Assembly (NCBI RefSeq): GCF_003260265.1
Contig: NZ_QITQ01000003.1
Span: 62,001 to 126,000, forward strand
Direction: 5' to 3'
DNA length: 64,000 bases
From: Roseovarius amoyensis
Lineage (GTDB): Bacteria > Pseudomonadota > Alphaproteobacteria > Rhodobacterales > Rhodobacteraceae
In this document: one piece after another, positions 45,509 to 55,227 of the stretch
Position numbering within the stretch: the first letter of the stretch is position 1
How the letters are laid out: the number at the start of each line of letters is the position of its first letter
Notes under the pieces: generated by a model
Database searches by the model: none
What the model saw: the letters and a program-made list of their open reading frames with translations, nothing else
What the model was told of the DNA's origin: nothing
Position numbers and translations under genes: made by a program

Positions 45509-47077
45509 TCATTCCCACTCGATGGTGCCCGGCGGTTTCGAGGTGATGTCATAGGTCACCCGGTTGATGCCCTTGACCTCGTTGATGATGCGGGTGGCGG
45601 TCTCGCCCAGGAATTCGTGGGTAAAGGGGTAATAATCGGCGGTCATCCCGTCCACCGACGTGACCGCGCGCAGGGCGCAGGCATGGTCATAGGTGCGCCC
45701 GTCGCCCATCACGCCCACCGTGCGCACCGGCAGGATCGCGACGAAAGCCTGCCAGATCTCGTCATAGAGGCCGTGCTTGCGGATCTGGTCGATGAACACC
45801 GCGTCGGCGCGACGCAGGATTTCCAGCTTTTCGCGCGTGATCTCGCCGGGACAGCGGATGGCAAGGCCGGGGCCGGGGAACGGGTGCCGCCCGATAAAGC
45901 TGTCAGGCAGGCCCAGTTCGCGCCCGAGCGCGCGCACCTCGTCCTTGAAGAGTTCGCGCAGCGGCTCGACCAGCTTGAGCCCCATCTTTTCCGGCAGCCC
46001 GCCGACATTGTGGTGGCTCTTGATCGTGACCGACGGCCCGCCCGAAAAGCTGACCGATTCGATCACGTCGGGATAAAGCGTACCCTGGGCCAGGAACTGG
46101 GCGCCCTCGGTGGCGTCGGCGTGTTTCTGAAAGACGTCGATGAAGAGGCGACCGATGATCTTGCGCTTGGTTTCCGGGTCGCTGACGCCCTCAAGTTCGC
46201 CAAGGAACAGCTCCGATTCGTCGGCATGGATCAGTGGGATGTTATAGTGGTCACGGAACATCGACACGACTTCGTCGGCCTCGCCCTGGCGCAAGAGCCC
46301 GTGATCGACAAAGACGCAGGTCAGCTGATCGCCGATCGCCTCGTGGATCAGCACCGCCGCAACCGAGCTGTCGACGCCGCCGGATAGTCCGCAGATGACC
46401 CGCCCATCACCGATCTGCGCGCGAATTTTTGCAATCGCCTCGTCACGATAGGCGGCCATCGTCCAGTCGCCCTTGAAACCCGCGATGCGGACGAAGTTGG
46501 CATAGAGCTTGGAACCGGCGGGGGTGTGGTGCACCTCGGGGTGGAATTGCACCGCATAGAACCGGCGCGACGGGTCGGCGGCCACCGCAAAGGGCGCCCC
46601 GGGCGAGGTGGCATAGGCAGCAAATCCCGGCGCCAGCGCCGCGACGTGGTCGCCGTGACTCATCCAGACCTGTTCGCGGTCATCGTCGGCGGTGAACCAG
46701 CCATCCAGCAACTCCAGCGCCTCGCCGGTGGGGCGGATATAGGCGCGCCCGAATTCGGCGGTGCCGTCGCCGCGTTCGACCCGGCCGCCCAGCATCTGCA
46801 TCATCACCTGCTGGCCATAGCAGATGCCCAGCACCGGCACGCCCAGATCGAACACGGCCTGCGGCGGGCGGGGCGATCCGTCGTCCAGAACCGAGGCGGG
46901 CCCGCCCGACAGGATCACCGCGCGCGGGCGGAAGTCCTGCAAAAAAGCATCGGTCACCGCCTGGAAGGGGTGGATTTCGCAATAGACGTTCAATTCGCGC
47001 AGGCGTCGCGCGATAAGCTGCGTCACCTGGCTGCCGAAGTCGATGATCAAAAGGCGGTCATGGGCGGTGTTTGTCAT
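45509..47077 (-). CDS. guaA: GMP synthase (glutamine-hydrolysing)
   Basis: Converts XMP to GMP using glutamine and ATP. The 522-residue product has an N-terminal GATase I domain with catalytic Cys in GICYGQQVM (about residues 84-92) and His/Glu in [10 protein letters not shown], the PP-loop synthetase motif [12 protein letters not shown] (about 233-244), and the C-terminal dimerisation domain ending [24 protein letters not shown]. Complete. Confidence 0.98.
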   Translation of the reverse strand: MTNTAHDRLLIIDFGSQVTQLIARRLRELNVYCEIHPFQAVTDAFLQDFRPRAVILSGGPASVLDDGSPRPPQAVFDLGVPVLGICYGQQVMMQMLGGRVERGDGTAEFGRAYIRPTGEALELLDGWFTADDDREQVWMSHGDHVAALAPGFAAYATSPGAPFAVAADPSRRFYAVQFHPEVHHTPAGSKLYANFVRIAGFKGDWTMAAYRDEAIAKIRAQIGDGRVICGLSGGVDSSVAAVLIHEAIGDQLTCVFVDHGLLRQGEADEVVSMFRDHYNIPLIHADESELFLGELEGVSDPETKRKIIGRLFIDVFQKHADATEGAQFLAQGTLYPDVIESVSFSGGPSVTIKSHHNVGGLPEKMGLKLVEPLRELFKDEVRALGRELGLPDSFIGRHPFPGPGLAIRCPGEITREKLEILRRADAVFIDQIRKHGLYDEIWQAFVAILPVRTVGVMGDGRTYDHACALRAVTSVDGMTADYYPFTHEFLGETATRIINEVKGINRVTYDITSKPPGTIEWE

Positions 47078-47288
47078 GTTTGCCCTCTACCCCGGCGCCA
47101 ATGCCGTTGCAAGCTGGCCGGCGGCGAGCTAGCGGGGCAGGGCTGGCGGAAATAGACTGCCCCCATGTCGGTTTTGGCCATGCAAGGGCGCAAATTCGCC
47201 GCGGGTTGGCGGATGCAACGGATAAAACCATTCCAAACGGTGCCGCGATGCGCCGTCAGAAGTCCAGGATGATCGAGGAGACCTGTAG

Positions 47289-48833
47289 ATGAGCGAAGCA
47301 GCAGCCCGCAGACGAGTCCGCGGCGGCGGTGGTGCCGCACGCCGGGCGGAGCGTACCGCCGTCAGCGTCGAGACCGCCCGCTATATCGAGCGCAACATAC
47401 CGCTGTTCGAGGTTCTCAACGACGAGGCGCTGGAAATCATCGAGCACAACGCCGAAACCCTGCTGGAAGAGATCGGCGTCAACTTCGTGCAGAACCCCGG
47501 TGCGCTGGAACGCTGGCGCGAGGCCGGCGCCGACATCAAGGGCGAGCGTGTGCGCCTGCCCCGCGGGCTGGCGCGCGAACTGATCCGCACCGCGCCCGGC
47601 CAGTACACCCAGCACGCCCGCAACCCCGAACGCAACGTCGTTATCGGCGGGCGCAACCTGGTCTGCGCGCCGGTCTATGGCCCGCCCTTCGTGCGCGACA
47701 TGGATGGCGGACGGCGCTATGCCACGATGGCCGATTTCGAGAACTTCGTGAAGCTGGGCTATATGTCGAAATGGCTGCACCATTCCGGCGGCACCGTGTG
47801 CGAACCCACCGACGTGGCCGTGAACAAGCGCCACCTCGACATGCTCAAGGCGCACATGACCCTGTCGGACAAGCCCTTCATGGGCTCGGTCACCGACCCG
47901 CAGCGGGCGCAGGACAGCGTCGAGATGTGCGAAATCCTGTTCGGCAAGGATTTCGTGCAGGAAAACACGGTGATGACATCGCTTATCAACATCAACTCGC
48001 CGATGACCTTTGACGATGTGATGATGGGGGCGCTGGAAATCTATGCCCGCAACAACCAGGCCTGCATCATCTCGCCCTTCATCGTCGGCGGCGCGATGGC
48101 GCCGGTGTCGGTGGCGGGCACGCTGACGCAGGTGCTGGCCGAGGTGTTGGCCGGCATTGCCTATTCGCAGATCGTCCGCCCCGGTGCGCCGGTGATCATG
48201 GGGGCCTTCGTCACCTCGATCGACATGAACTCTGGCGCGCCCACCTTCGGCACGCCCGAGGCCGCGCACATCACCTATGGCGCGGGACAGCTGGCGCGGC
48301 GTCTGGGGCTGCCCTACCGATCGGCCGGGGCGTTCACCGGCTCCAAGCTGCCCGATGCGCAGGCCGCTTACGAGACCGCCAACAGCCTGAACATGGGGCT
48401 TTTGTCGGGCGTGAACTTCATGCTGCATGCCTGCGGCTGGCTAGAGGGTGGGTTGGTGTCCAGCTTCGAGAAATTCGTCATGGACGCCGACCAGCTTGGT
48501 GCGCTGCACCATTTCGCCGCCGGCGTCGACATGTCGGAAAACGGCCAGGCGATGGACGCCATCCGCGAGGTCGGCCCCGGCGGGCATTATCTGGGCTGCG
48601 CCCACACCCAGGCGAATTTCAAATCCGCCTTCTGGCGCACCGACCTGCTGGACTACAAGCCGTTTGAGCAATGGTCGGAAGAGGGCGAGCGCGACACCAT
48701 GGTGCTGGCTAACGCCCGGATGAAAAAGCAGCTCGAAACCTATGTGCAGCCGCCCCTCGACCCGGGCATCACCGAGGCGCTGAATACCTACGTGGCCGAA
48801 AAGAAGGCGTCGATGCCCGACGCGTTTGGCTAA
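47289..48833 (+). CDS. trimethylamine methyltransferase (MttB) family protein, non-pyrrolysine
   Basis: A 514-residue TIM-barrel methyltransferase of the MttB superfamily. The reading frame has no internal TAG, so it lacks the pyrrolysine of archaeal MttB and belongs with glycine-betaine/quaternary-amine methyltransferases such as MtgB. The region around GAPVIMGAFVTSIDMNSGAPTFGTPE (about residues 298-323) is the barrel centre. The start has an Arg/Gly/Ala-rich leader of about 25 residues. No corrinoid protein (MtbC/MtgC) gene is adjacent, so its methyl acceptor partner must be elsewhere. Confidence 0.9.
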   Translation: MSEAAARRRVRGGGGAARRAERTAVSVETARYIERNIPLFEVLNDEALEIIEHNAETLLEEIGVNFVQNPGALERWREAGADIKGERVRLPRGLARELIRTAPGQYTQHARNPERNVVIGGRNLVCAPVYGPPFVRDMDGGRRYATMADFENFVKLGYMSKWLHHSGGTVCEPTDVAVNKRHLDMLKAHMTLSDKPFMGSVTDPQRAQDSVEMCEILFGKDFVQENTVMTSLININSPMTFDDVMMGALEIYARNNQACIISPFIVGGAMAPVSVAGTLTQVLAEVLAGIAYSQIVRPGAPVIMGAFVTSIDMNSGAPTFGTPEAAHITYGAGQLARRLGLPYRSAGAFTGSKLPDAQAAYETANSLNMGLLSGVNFMLHACGWLEGGLVSSFEKFVMDADQLGALHHFAAGVDMSENGQAMDAIREVGPGGHYLGCAHTQANFKSAFWRTDLLDYKPFEQWSEEGERDTMVLANARMKKQLETYVQPPLDPGITEALNTYVAEKKASMPDAFG

Positions 48834-48836
48834 GGG

Positions 48837-49136
48837 TCAGCCGACGGCGGCCAGCGGCGTGGCGCGCATCAGCCGCGCCTCGCCCATCATGGCGATCAGA
48901 ACATCGACGTGGCGGGCCGGCGAATAGCCGGCGCCGCCGCAACGGCGTTCGCGGTCGATTTCCGCCTCTATCTCGATCAGGGCCAGCAGCGCCGCCGCCA
49001 CAGAGGGCGGGCGCATGATGCCCAGATGTCGGCGCAGCGCCATCTCGCGGTGGTAATCGGGCAGCCCCAGGCGCGCCGCCTCGATCAGCAGGGGCGGGCG
49101 GTGCAATTGGTTCAGCATGCTCAGCGGGTTGGTCAT
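48837..49136 (-). CDS. DUF6477-like small protein
   Basis: A 99-residue, mostly helical protein: RPPLLIEAARLGLPDYHREMALRRHLG in the N-terminal half, and ARHVDVLIAMMGEARLM in the C-terminal half. It resembles a small conserved Rhodobacteraceae family (DUF6477, from memory). It is divergent from the HTH gene at 49395, with which it commonly pairs. No function is known. Confidence 0.7.
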   Translation of the reverse strand: MTNPLSMLNQLHRPPLLIEAARLGLPDYHREMALRRHLGIMRPPSVAAALLALIEIEAEIDRERRCGGAGYSPARHVDVLIAMMGEARLMRATPLAAVG

Positions 49137-49282
49137 GGCGATCTCCGGTCATGGCGCAGGTTTTCGGTTGGCCATGACTGTTGCACAACCTTGGCGCGTG
49201 TTGCGCCCGGGCCGGTTTCTGCGAACGGTCGGGAGGGAATTTGTTTATCTTTTGGAAACAATCATTGCGGAAACATCAACAG

Positions 49283-49297
49283 TTAACGAACCGGTAA
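49283..49297 (+). promoter_or_regulatory. CtrA-box-like site in front of the HTH gene
   Basis: TTAA-CGAACCG-GTAA, one mismatch from TTAA-N7-TTAA, in the AT-richer 258-bp divergent intergenic region. It lies 98 bp from the HTH start. Nearby TTGTTT-N9-AAACAA (49241-49261) is a further inverted repeat. Confidence 0.4.
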
Positions 49298-49325
49298 CGA
49301 TTACAACCCAGACTTGTTGCGCGCG

Positions 49326-49334
49326 TGTGGATAA
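49326..49334 (-). promoter_or_regulatory. perfect DnaA box (TTATCCACA)
   Basis: TGTGGATAA on the plus strand is the exact complement of the strong DnaA box TTATCCACA. It lies 61 bp before the HTH start, 29 bp from the CtrA-like box. It is single, so it is not an origin; more likely a DnaA-controlled promoter or a chance match. Confidence 0.5.
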
Positions 49335-49394
49335 CTTGCGGATGATACATGCATGCTGGGAGTGGTCGTGATCGGACACCGGAAAGGAGACGGT

Positions 49395-50462
49395 ATGACC
49401 TGTGCCTTGTATTCGGCCGAAAACACGGACCGACTGCCGGCCTGGGTACCCGCCGAGGTGTCGGTCTATCTGGAGCACACCGAGAAGGGCCGCCCGCTGC
49501 GGGCGCTGGCGCGGGCCGCCGGCGTGCATGCATCGACAGTGCTGCGGCAGGTGCGCGGGGTCGAGACGCGGCGCGAGGACCTGCTGGTTGACGGGGCGCT
49601 GACCCGGCTTGGCCGATGCCTCAGGTCCGACGATGACATGGCTGAAAACGATCTGCCGATGTCGGCCGACGATCTGGCGCAAGAAACGCGGCGGGTTCTG
49701 CGCCGGATGTGCGAGCCCGGCGCGGTGCTGGCGGTCGCGGCCGAGATGGACAAGGCCGTGGTGGTGCGAGAGGCCGAGGAGGCCGAGCCCGTGCGCCGCG
49801 CCGTTGTCGATCGCGCGCCGGCCGAGGCGATGGCGTTGTGCGGCTGGATCGCCTGTGACCGCCCCTCGCGGGTGTCACGCTATCGCATCACCGCCGCCGG
49901 GCGCGCCGCGCTGAACCGCTTTCTGGCCGAGGCGGAAAACCGCGCCGTGGGCTTTGCCAAGGCGCCGGTCGCGTTCACCGGCGCGCCACGGCCCATCGCC
50001 CGCCGTGCCGGGACAGGGGACGCGCCCGCGCTACGGTTTCGCGCCGCGGAAACGCCGCTGGCGCTGTTGGCTCGGCGGCGCGACGGGCAGGGGCGTGCGT
50101 TCCTGGCGCCCGAACTGGTCGGCGCGGGCGAGCGGCTGCGCGAAGATTTCGAGATGGCGGGCCTCGGCTTGCGCGGGGCCGCCGCCTGGGACCGGTTCCT
50201 GACCGAGGAAGAGGCGCTGCCGCCCGCCGCCAGCCGTGGCAGCGCGGCGGCGCGCGCCCGCGCCATCGGGGCGTTGCGCGATCTTGGGCCGGGGCTGGGC
50301 GATGTGGCGCTGCGTTGTTGCTGCCGGCTGGAGGGGCTGGAAAGCGCCGAACGGTCGCTTGGCTGGTCGGCGCGTTCGGGCAAGATCGTGCTGCGGATCG
50401 CGCTGCAGCGGCTCAGCCGGCATTATGACGCCCTGGGCGATGGCGGCGCGATGCTGGGCTGA
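49395..50462 (+). CDS. helix-turn-helix protein with DUF6456-like C-terminus
   Basis: A 355-residue cytosolic protein. Residues 5-50 form an HTH (RALARAAGVHASTVLRQVRGVE), a middle winged-helix-like part reads MALCGWIACDRPSRVSRYRITAAGRAAL, and the C-terminal third (LAPELVGAGERLREDFEMAGLG to VLRIALQRLSRHY) resembles DUF6456. A good AAGGAG lies 5 bp before the ATG. Upstream CtrA-like and DnaA boxes suggest cell-cycle control. Targets unknown. Confidence 0.75.
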   Translation: MTCALYSAENTDRLPAWVPAEVSVYLEHTEKGRPLRALARAAGVHASTVLRQVRGVETRREDLLVDGALTRLGRCLRSDDDMAENDLPMSADDLAQETRRVLRRMCEPGAVLAVAAEMDKAVVVREAEEAEPVRRAVVDRAPAEAMALCGWIACDRPSRVSRYRITAAGRAALNRFLAEAENRAVGFAKAPVAFTGAPRPIARRAGTGDAPALRFRAAETPLALLARRRDGQGRAFLAPELVGAGERLREDFEMAGLGLRGAAAWDRFLTEEEALPPAASRGSAAARARAIGALRDLGPGLGDVALRCCCRLEGLESAERSLGWSARSGKIVLRIALQRLSRHYDALGDGGAMLG

Positions 50463-50467
50463 GGCGC

Positions 50468-51193
50468 TCAGCCCCCGACCAGCCAACCCACGCCGAAAGC
50501 CACCAGCGCACAGACCGTGCCGACCAGCACGGTTTCGCCGACGCAACGATACATCCGTTCGCCGGTGGCGTTCCAGCGCAGCAGCCCCAGCGCCACCAGC
50601 GCCAAGGCCGTCGCCGTCAGCGACAGCAGAAAGGTGTCGTGATCCGGCGGCAGCAGGAAATAGGGCGACAGCGGCACCGCCCCGAAGATCACGAAGGAAA
50701 AGAAGGTGAACAGCCCGCTCACCGCCGGGTTCTCGCCCTCGGGGTCGGTCATGCCGAATTCGTAGGTCATCATAAGGTCCGCCATCAGCAGGCGGTGGCG
50801 TGACAGCAGCGTGGCGGCGGTGTCGGCCTCGCCCGGGGGCAGGCCGCGCTGGCGTAGGATCTCGAACAGCTCGGCGCGTTCCTGATCGGGGTTGCGCAGG
50901 CTTTCGCGCAGCTCTTCGCTGCGCCGCGCGCGGTAGAGATCGTGTTGCGAGCGCAACGACAGGAACTCGCCCAGACCCATGCTGACCGCGTCGGCAAAGA
51001 GGTTGGCCAGCCCGAACACCAGCACCGCCAGCCCGCCGATCTGGGCGACGCCATCGGCCTGCGCGCCGGCAAACCCCGCGACGATGGCAAAGGTCGTGAC
51101 GATGCCGTCATTTCCGCCATAGACGATCTGCTTGAGGTATTCCTGCGTGTGGCTGAGGGCGTGCGCCTCGCGCCGGTGTGTCTGCCAGTCCAT
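50468..51193 (-). CDS. VIT1/CCC1-family Fe/Mn transporter
   Basis: A 241-residue membrane protein with the VIT1 signature: residues 1-40 contain [46 protein letters not shown] follows; and a cytosolic metal-binding helical insert ([20 protein letters not shown]) precedes three C-terminal TM segments. Exports or sequesters iron/manganese by H+ exchange. The start at 51193 excludes a long upstream open frame that overlaps divergent lipA. Confidence 0.92.
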   Translation of the reverse strand: MDWQTHRREAHALSHTQEYLKQIVYGGNDGIVTTFAIVAGFAGAQADGVAQIGGLAVLVFGLANLFADAVSMGLGEFLSLRSQHDLYRARRSEELRESLRNPDQERAELFEILRQRGLPPGEADTAATLLSRHRLLMADLMMTYEFGMTDPEGENPAVSGLFTFFSFVIFGAVPLSPYFLLPPDHDTFLLSLTATALALVALGLLRWNATGERMYRCVGETVLVGTVCALVAFGVGWLVGG

Positions 51194-51367
51194 CGCCGTA
51201 TCCGCCCTGCCTGTCGGGTATCTCGTCACGCAAAGCATAGGCCGCGTGGGGCGGGGCGCAACCGGACAAAGGGCTGCGCCGGAAACTGCCCGCGCGGAAC
51301 TGGCACATTCCCCCGCGATGCAATATGCAGGCATCGAGTTGCCGAAAAGCAGGCAGGAGATCGTGAC

Positions 51368-52318
51368 GTGACGGATTCGGATATGCCCAGGCTGCGCCAC
51401 CCCGAAAAGGCGCATCGCCCCGACAACGCCCAGCCGAAGAAACCGCACTGGATCAAGGTGCGCGCGCCGGGCGGCGAGGGTTATGAAAAAACCCGGCGGA
51501 TCATGAATGAAAACCGCCTCGTCACCGTCTGTCAGGAGGCGAGCTGTCCCAATGCCGGCGAATGCTGGGGCAGGGGGCACGCCACCATGATGATCATGGG
51601 CGATGTCTGCACCCGCGCCTGCAGTTTCTGCAACATCGCCACCGGCAAGCCGGCCGAGGGGCTGGACGCGTTCGAGCCCGGCCGCGTCGCCGATGCGGTG
51701 TCCAAGCTGGGGCTCAACCATGTGGTGATCACCTCGGTCGACCGCGACGATATCGACGATGGGGGTGCGGCGCATTTCGCCCAGACCATCCGCGCGATCC
51801 GTCATCGCAGCCCCGGCACCACCATCGAGATCCTGACGCCCGATTTCCTGCATTGCGATCCAAAGGTGTTGGAAGTGGTGGTCGAAGCGCGGCCCGATGT
51901 ATTTAACCACAACCTGGAAACCGTGCCGGGGCTATACCCCGATGTGCGCCCGGGCGCGCGCTATTTCCATTCGCTGCGGCTGTTGCAGCGGGTCAAGGAA
52001 CTGGACCCGGGGATATTCACCAAGTCTGGCATCATGGTGGGATTGGGCGAGACGCGCCTGCAGGTGCTGCAGGTGATGGATGACATGCGCGCGGCGGATG
52101 TGGATTTCCTGACCATCGGCCAATACCTGCAACCGACGCCCAAGCACCACGCCATCGACCGTTTCGTGCCGCCCGACGAATTCGCGGGCTATGAAAAGGC
52201 GGCCTATGGCAAGGGGTTCCTGATGGTGTCGGCGACACCGCTGACGCGGTCGTCCTATCATGCGGGCGAGGATTTCGAGCGGCTGCGCGCGGCGCGGCAG
52301 GAAAAGCTGGGCGCCTGA
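51368..52318 (+). CDS. lipA: lipoyl synthase
   Basis: Radical SAM enzyme that inserts two sulfurs into octanoyl-lipoyl domains. The 316-residue product has the auxiliary-cluster motif [12 protein letters not shown] (C-x4-C-x5-C), the SAM cluster motif CTRACSFC (C-x3-C-x2-C), and the C-terminal RSSY serine ligand. The GTG at 51368 has AGGAGA 8 bp upstream; ATG 51383 is an alternative. Divergent from the VIT1 gene. Confidence 0.97.
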   Translation: MTDSDMPRLRHPEKAHRPDNAQPKKPHWIKVRAPGGEGYEKTRRIMNENRLVTVCQEASCPNAGECWGRGHATMMIMGDVCTRACSFCNIATGKPAEGLDAFEPGRVADAVSKLGLNHVVITSVDRDDIDDGGAAHFAQTIRAIRHRSPGTTIEILTPDFLHCDPKVLEVVVEARPDVFNHNLETVPGLYPDVRPGARYFHSLRLLQRVKELDPGIFTKSGIMVGLGETRLQVLQVMDDMRAADVDFLTIGQYLQPTPKHHAIDRFVPPDEFAGYEKAAYGKGFLMVSATPLTRSSYHAGEDFERLRAARQEKLGA

Positions 52319-52339
52319 GGCGCCTCGTTCCAAAGACAA

Positions 52340-52370
52340 GGCCGGCGAAAACCGCCGGCCGGGTATTTTT
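52340..52370 (+). terminator. stem-loop terminator after lipA
   Basis: GGCCGGC, loop GAAAACC, GCCGGCC, followed by GGGTATTTTT. Weakened T-tract, but a perfect 7-bp GC stem, 21 bp after the lipA stop. The tail is part of the dispersed element at 52361-52384. Confidence 0.6.
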
Positions 52371-52384
52371 AACCAGAAAGAAGC
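52361..52384 (+). repeat. dispersed 24-bp element, copy 2 (hairpin-associated tail)
   Basis: GGGTATTTTTA followed by ACCAGAAAGAAGC, matching copy 1 at 31835-31858 at 22 of 24 positions. It lies directly 3' of a GC stem and between convergent genes (lipA and the DUF882 gene). Confidence 0.65.
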
Positions 52385-52397
52385 TGGATGTGTCTGC

Positions 52398-52967
52398 TCA
52401 GCTGCCCCAGCTGCGCACCGGGCCACAATCCATGTGCACGAAATCGCTGCGCGAATAGCGCCCGACGCCGCCGCCATGGCAGGCGAGCGCGGCACGGTAG
52501 ACCTGGTTGACCGAGCGCGAGCCCAGCCGCAGATCGGCGGCCTGCCCCTGGATGTGGCGTGATTTCTTGGCCACCCCGCGCGAGCGGCGGCGCAGCATGG
52601 CGTTGGTTTCCGGGCTGCGGTAGCCGGAAAGCAGCATGTAGGGTTCGCTTACGTCCAGCAGGTTATGGGCCGCGGTCATAATGTCGATGGTGCGGGTGTC
52701 GATGTTGTGGGTCTGGTCGGTGCGCCAGTCGCGCATGAAGTAGGTGATTTCCTTGACGGCGTCGCGGATATATTCGCCTTCGATCCAGTAGATGGTGTCG
52801 ATGCTTTCGCCGCTGCGCGGGGACGTCATGTGGATGCGGCGAATGTCACCTGCGCCCCTAAGGAACCCTGCCGCCTTGCCAAACGTTGGTGCTGCAGTGA
52901 TCGCCGTTGCGGCGAAGGCTCTTAAAATCGCGCGTCGTGAGACGCCCGCATGGTTTCGCTCAGTCAT
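52398..52967 (-). CDS. Tat-exported DUF882/YcbK (MepK-like) murein peptidase
   Basis: A 189-residue protein of the peptidase M15-like DUF882 family. The N-terminus is a Tat signal: SRRAIL followed by AFAATAITAAPTFGKAAG. Zinc-site residues are present in SRHIQGQAADLRL (His, Asp) and FVHMDCGPVR (His). E. coli MepK (YcbK) cleaves L,D (3-3) and D,D cross-links in peptidoglycan. It is divergent from an L,D-transpeptidase gene. The start at 52967 puts the Arg pair at normal spacing; a longer frame exists but lacks a ribosome-binding site. Confidence 0.88.
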   Translation of the reverse strand: MTERNHAGVSRRAILRAFAATAITAAPTFGKAAGFLRGAGDIRRIHMTSPRSGESIDTIYWIEGEYIRDAVKEITYFMRDWRTDQTHNIDTRTIDIMTAAHNLLDVSEPYMLLSGYRSPETNAMLRRRSRGVAKKSRHIQGQAADLRLGSRSVNQVYRAALACHGGGVGRYSRSDFVHMDCGPVRSWGS

Positions 52968-53299
52968 CGAATACGCCTGTCCCGTGCTTGCCAAATGTCC
53001 GCTTTCGGTGCGGCTCGTCAAATCCATCCCCAGACTTGGAGGATTAATGACACATTTGGAATCGGGGAAAAAGGGCATTTTCGACAAACCGGCATTGGTC
53101 AACTGATTTCGGCAAGATTTCGCGCAAAATCGTTTCAATGTGACTAATCCCCATCTGTCGCGGGGCCGGGGCGCCACATGCGGGCGATCCGGTGAAACAG
53201 GGGTGCGAGATAGATAATAATTGATTGGACAGGAAATGCCGATTTGCGATGATGGGGCATATTGAACACTTGGGGACCGTGATTTTGAGGGGAAGAAAA
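52968..53299. promoter_or_regulatory. divergent regulatory region, DUF882 gene / L,D-transpeptidase
   Basis: A 332-bp gene-free, AT-richer stretch between two divergent peptidoglycan genes. It must carry both promoters. I could not assign -35/-10 elements with confidence and see no known operator. Confidence 0.5.
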
Positions 53300-55108
53300 A
53301 TGGGGTTTGAGGCATTGGCAGCAGGGCTGCGCCGTTCGGGACTGGTTCTTGCCGTGGTGGCCGGGGCGGCGGTTGCGGCGCCGGCAGCGGCCGGGATCAC
53401 CGCCTTCAAGCAGACAGTGGCCGAGGCCGCGTCGGAGGATCGCGATATCGCCGCCTTTTACCGAGAGAACGGATTTTCCGCTGTCTGGACCGGTGCCGGT
53501 GACGAGCAACGCAAGCGCCGCAGCGCGCTGTTGTCTGCGATGGAGGCGGCTGGCATGCATGGTCTGCCCTCGGGACGCTATGACACCGCGCGGCTGATGC
53601 GGCTGCTGGAGGATGTGCGCACACCCCGCCACCGCGGCCTTGCCGAGGTGGCGATGTCGCGCGCCTTTATTCGTATCGCCCGCGACATGCAGTCGGGCGT
53701 GCTGGACCCTGCCAGCGTCGATGACGAGATCAAGCGCAAGGGCACCTACAAGGACGCCACCACTTATCTTTCAGGGCTGGTCGAAAGCGATCATCCGCGG
53801 TCTTATTTCCGCTCGCTCCTTCCTCAGACCCGCGAATACACCCGCCTGCTGCGCGAAAAGATCCGCCTGGAGCGGCTGATCGAAAACGGCGGCTGGGGGC
53901 CTCAGGTTCCCGGTGGCAAGCTCGAACCCGGCCAAAGTGGTCCGGCGGTTGTCGCCCTGCGCGACCGGTTGATGGCAATGGGCTATCTCAAGCGGACCTC
54001 GACCATGGTCTACGACGCCAATATCGAGGACGCGGTGCGGCGCTTTCAGATGGCTCTGGGACTGGAACCCGATGGCAAGGTTGGTCCGGGCACGCTGGCC
54101 GAGCTGAACAAGTCGCCGGCGACGCGGCTGGCCCTTGTGCTGGTGGCGATGGAACGCGAGCGATGGCTGAACAAGGAACGCGGTGCCCGGCATATCCTGG
54201 TCAACCTGACCGATTTCTCGGCCCGGATCATCGACAACGACCGCATCACCTTTGAAACGCGCGCCGTTATCGGGGCCAATGCTCATGACCGCCGCAGCCC
54301 CGAGTTTTCGGACGAGATGGAGCACCTGGTGATCAACCCGTCGTGGTATGTGCCGCGCTCGATCACGATCAACGAATACCTGCCGCAGCTCAGGGCGAAC
54401 CCGGGCGCGGCGGCGCATCTGCAAATCATCGACGGCTCGGGGCGTCCGGTCAGCCGGGCGGCAATCAACTTTGCCGCCTATACCGGTAATACCTTTCCCT
54501 TCGACCTCAAGCAGCCGCCGTCGCGCGGCAACGCGCTGGGACTGGTGAAGTTCATGTTCCCCAACCAATACAATATCTATCTGCACGACACCCCCAGCAA
54601 GCACCTCTTTGCCCGGGCGCGGCGTGCCTACAGCCATGGCTGCATCCGCCTGGCGAAGCCGTTCGATTTCGCCTACGAGATTCTGTCGCGTCAGGAAGAA
54701 GACCCCAAGGCGTTTTTTCACAGTGTCCTGGACAGCGGACAGGAAACGAAGGTCGATCTGGAGGAAAATATCCCGGTGCACATCATCTATCGCACCGCGT
54801 TTTCGGACGCGCGGGGCGAGATGCATTACCGCCCCGACGTCTATGGCCGCGACGCGCGCATCTGGGCGGCGCTGAAGCAGACCGGCATCCAGTCGCCCGC
54901 GCTGCAACTGGCCAGCCTGCAGATCCCCGAGGCGCAGTACTTTCCGACACCACGGGCGGCGGCGCCGGCGCGTGCCGCGGCAGTCACGCCGGTGCGGGCG
55001 GTTCAGCCGCAGGCTCAGGCCCCGGCCCGTGTGCGCACCAGGGCGGCGTCCGGCGGCGGCACGGCCACCATCGACAGAAGGCTGCGGCGCCTCGGTAACG
55101 ACCGTTAA
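53300..55108 (+). CDS. L,D-transpeptidase (YcbB/LdtD type)
   Basis: A 602-residue periplasmic enzyme forming 3-3 cross-links in peptidoglycan. Residues 1-32 form a signal peptide ([15 protein letters not shown]). A PG_binding_1 repeat lies at about residues 210-270 ([35 protein letters not shown]), and the YkuD domain at about 295-480 holds the catalytic [10 protein letters not shown] (Cys about residue 448). A Pro/Ala/Gln-rich C-terminal tail follows. GAGGGGA precedes ATG 53300; an upstream in-frame ATG at 53225 is rejected on this basis. Confidence 0.93.
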   Translation: MGFEALAAGLRRSGLVLAVVAGAAVAAPAAAGITAFKQTVAEAASEDRDIAAFYRENGFSAVWTGAGDEQRKRRSALLSAMEAAGMHGLPSGRYDTARLMRLLEDVRTPRHRGLAEVAMSRAFIRIARDMQSGVLDPASVDDEIKRKGTYKDATTYLSGLVESDHPRSYFRSLLPQTREYTRLLREKIRLERLIENGGWGPQVPGGKLEPGQSGPAVVALRDRLMAMGYLKRTSTMVYDANIEDAVRRFQMALGLEPDGKVGPGTLAELNKSPATRLALVLVAMERERWLNKERGARHILVNLTDFSARIIDNDRITFETRAVIGANAHDRRSPEFSDEMEHLVINPSWYVPRSITINEYLPQLRANPGAAAHLQIIDGSGRPVSRAAINFAAYTGNTFPFDLKQPPSRGNALGLVKFMFPNQYNIYLHDTPSKHLFARARRAYSHGCIRLAKPFDFAYEILSRQEEDPKAFFHSVLDSGQETKVDLEENIPVHIIYRTAFSDARGEMHYRPDVYGRDARIWAALKQTGIQSPALQLASLQIPEAQYFPTPRAAAPARAAAVTPVRAVQPQAQAPARVRTRAASGGGTATIDRRLRRLGNDR

Positions 55109-55152
55109 GCCTCCTGCATGCCGGTCGAAAGGCCGGGCTGCGGCGAAATCAT

Positions 55153-55180
55153 CCCCCGGGTTTGCGCCCGGGGGCTTTCG
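55153..55180 (+). terminator. terminator after the L,D-transpeptidase gene
   Basis: CCCCCGGG, loop TTTGCG, CCCGGGGG, followed by CTTTCG. A perfect 8-bp stem, with weak T-tract. Confidence 0.6.
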
Positions 55181-55227
55181 TTGCGGCGGTATCGCGGTTA
55201 AGTCTGCCTCACGACAAAGGGGATTGC

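Noticed and set aside
47289-48833. Pyrrolysine-containing MttB
   Set aside because: The frame contains no TAG, so there is no amber codon to read through.
49326-49334. Chromosome or plasmid origin at the DnaA box
   Set aside because: Only one box is visible, with no iteron or AT-rich unwinding element cluster; more consistent with a regulatory box.
50942-52318. 458-codon lipA with long N-terminal extension
   Set aside because: The extension covers the divergent VIT1 gene; GTG 51368 has a proper AGGAGA site and gives the normal LipA length.
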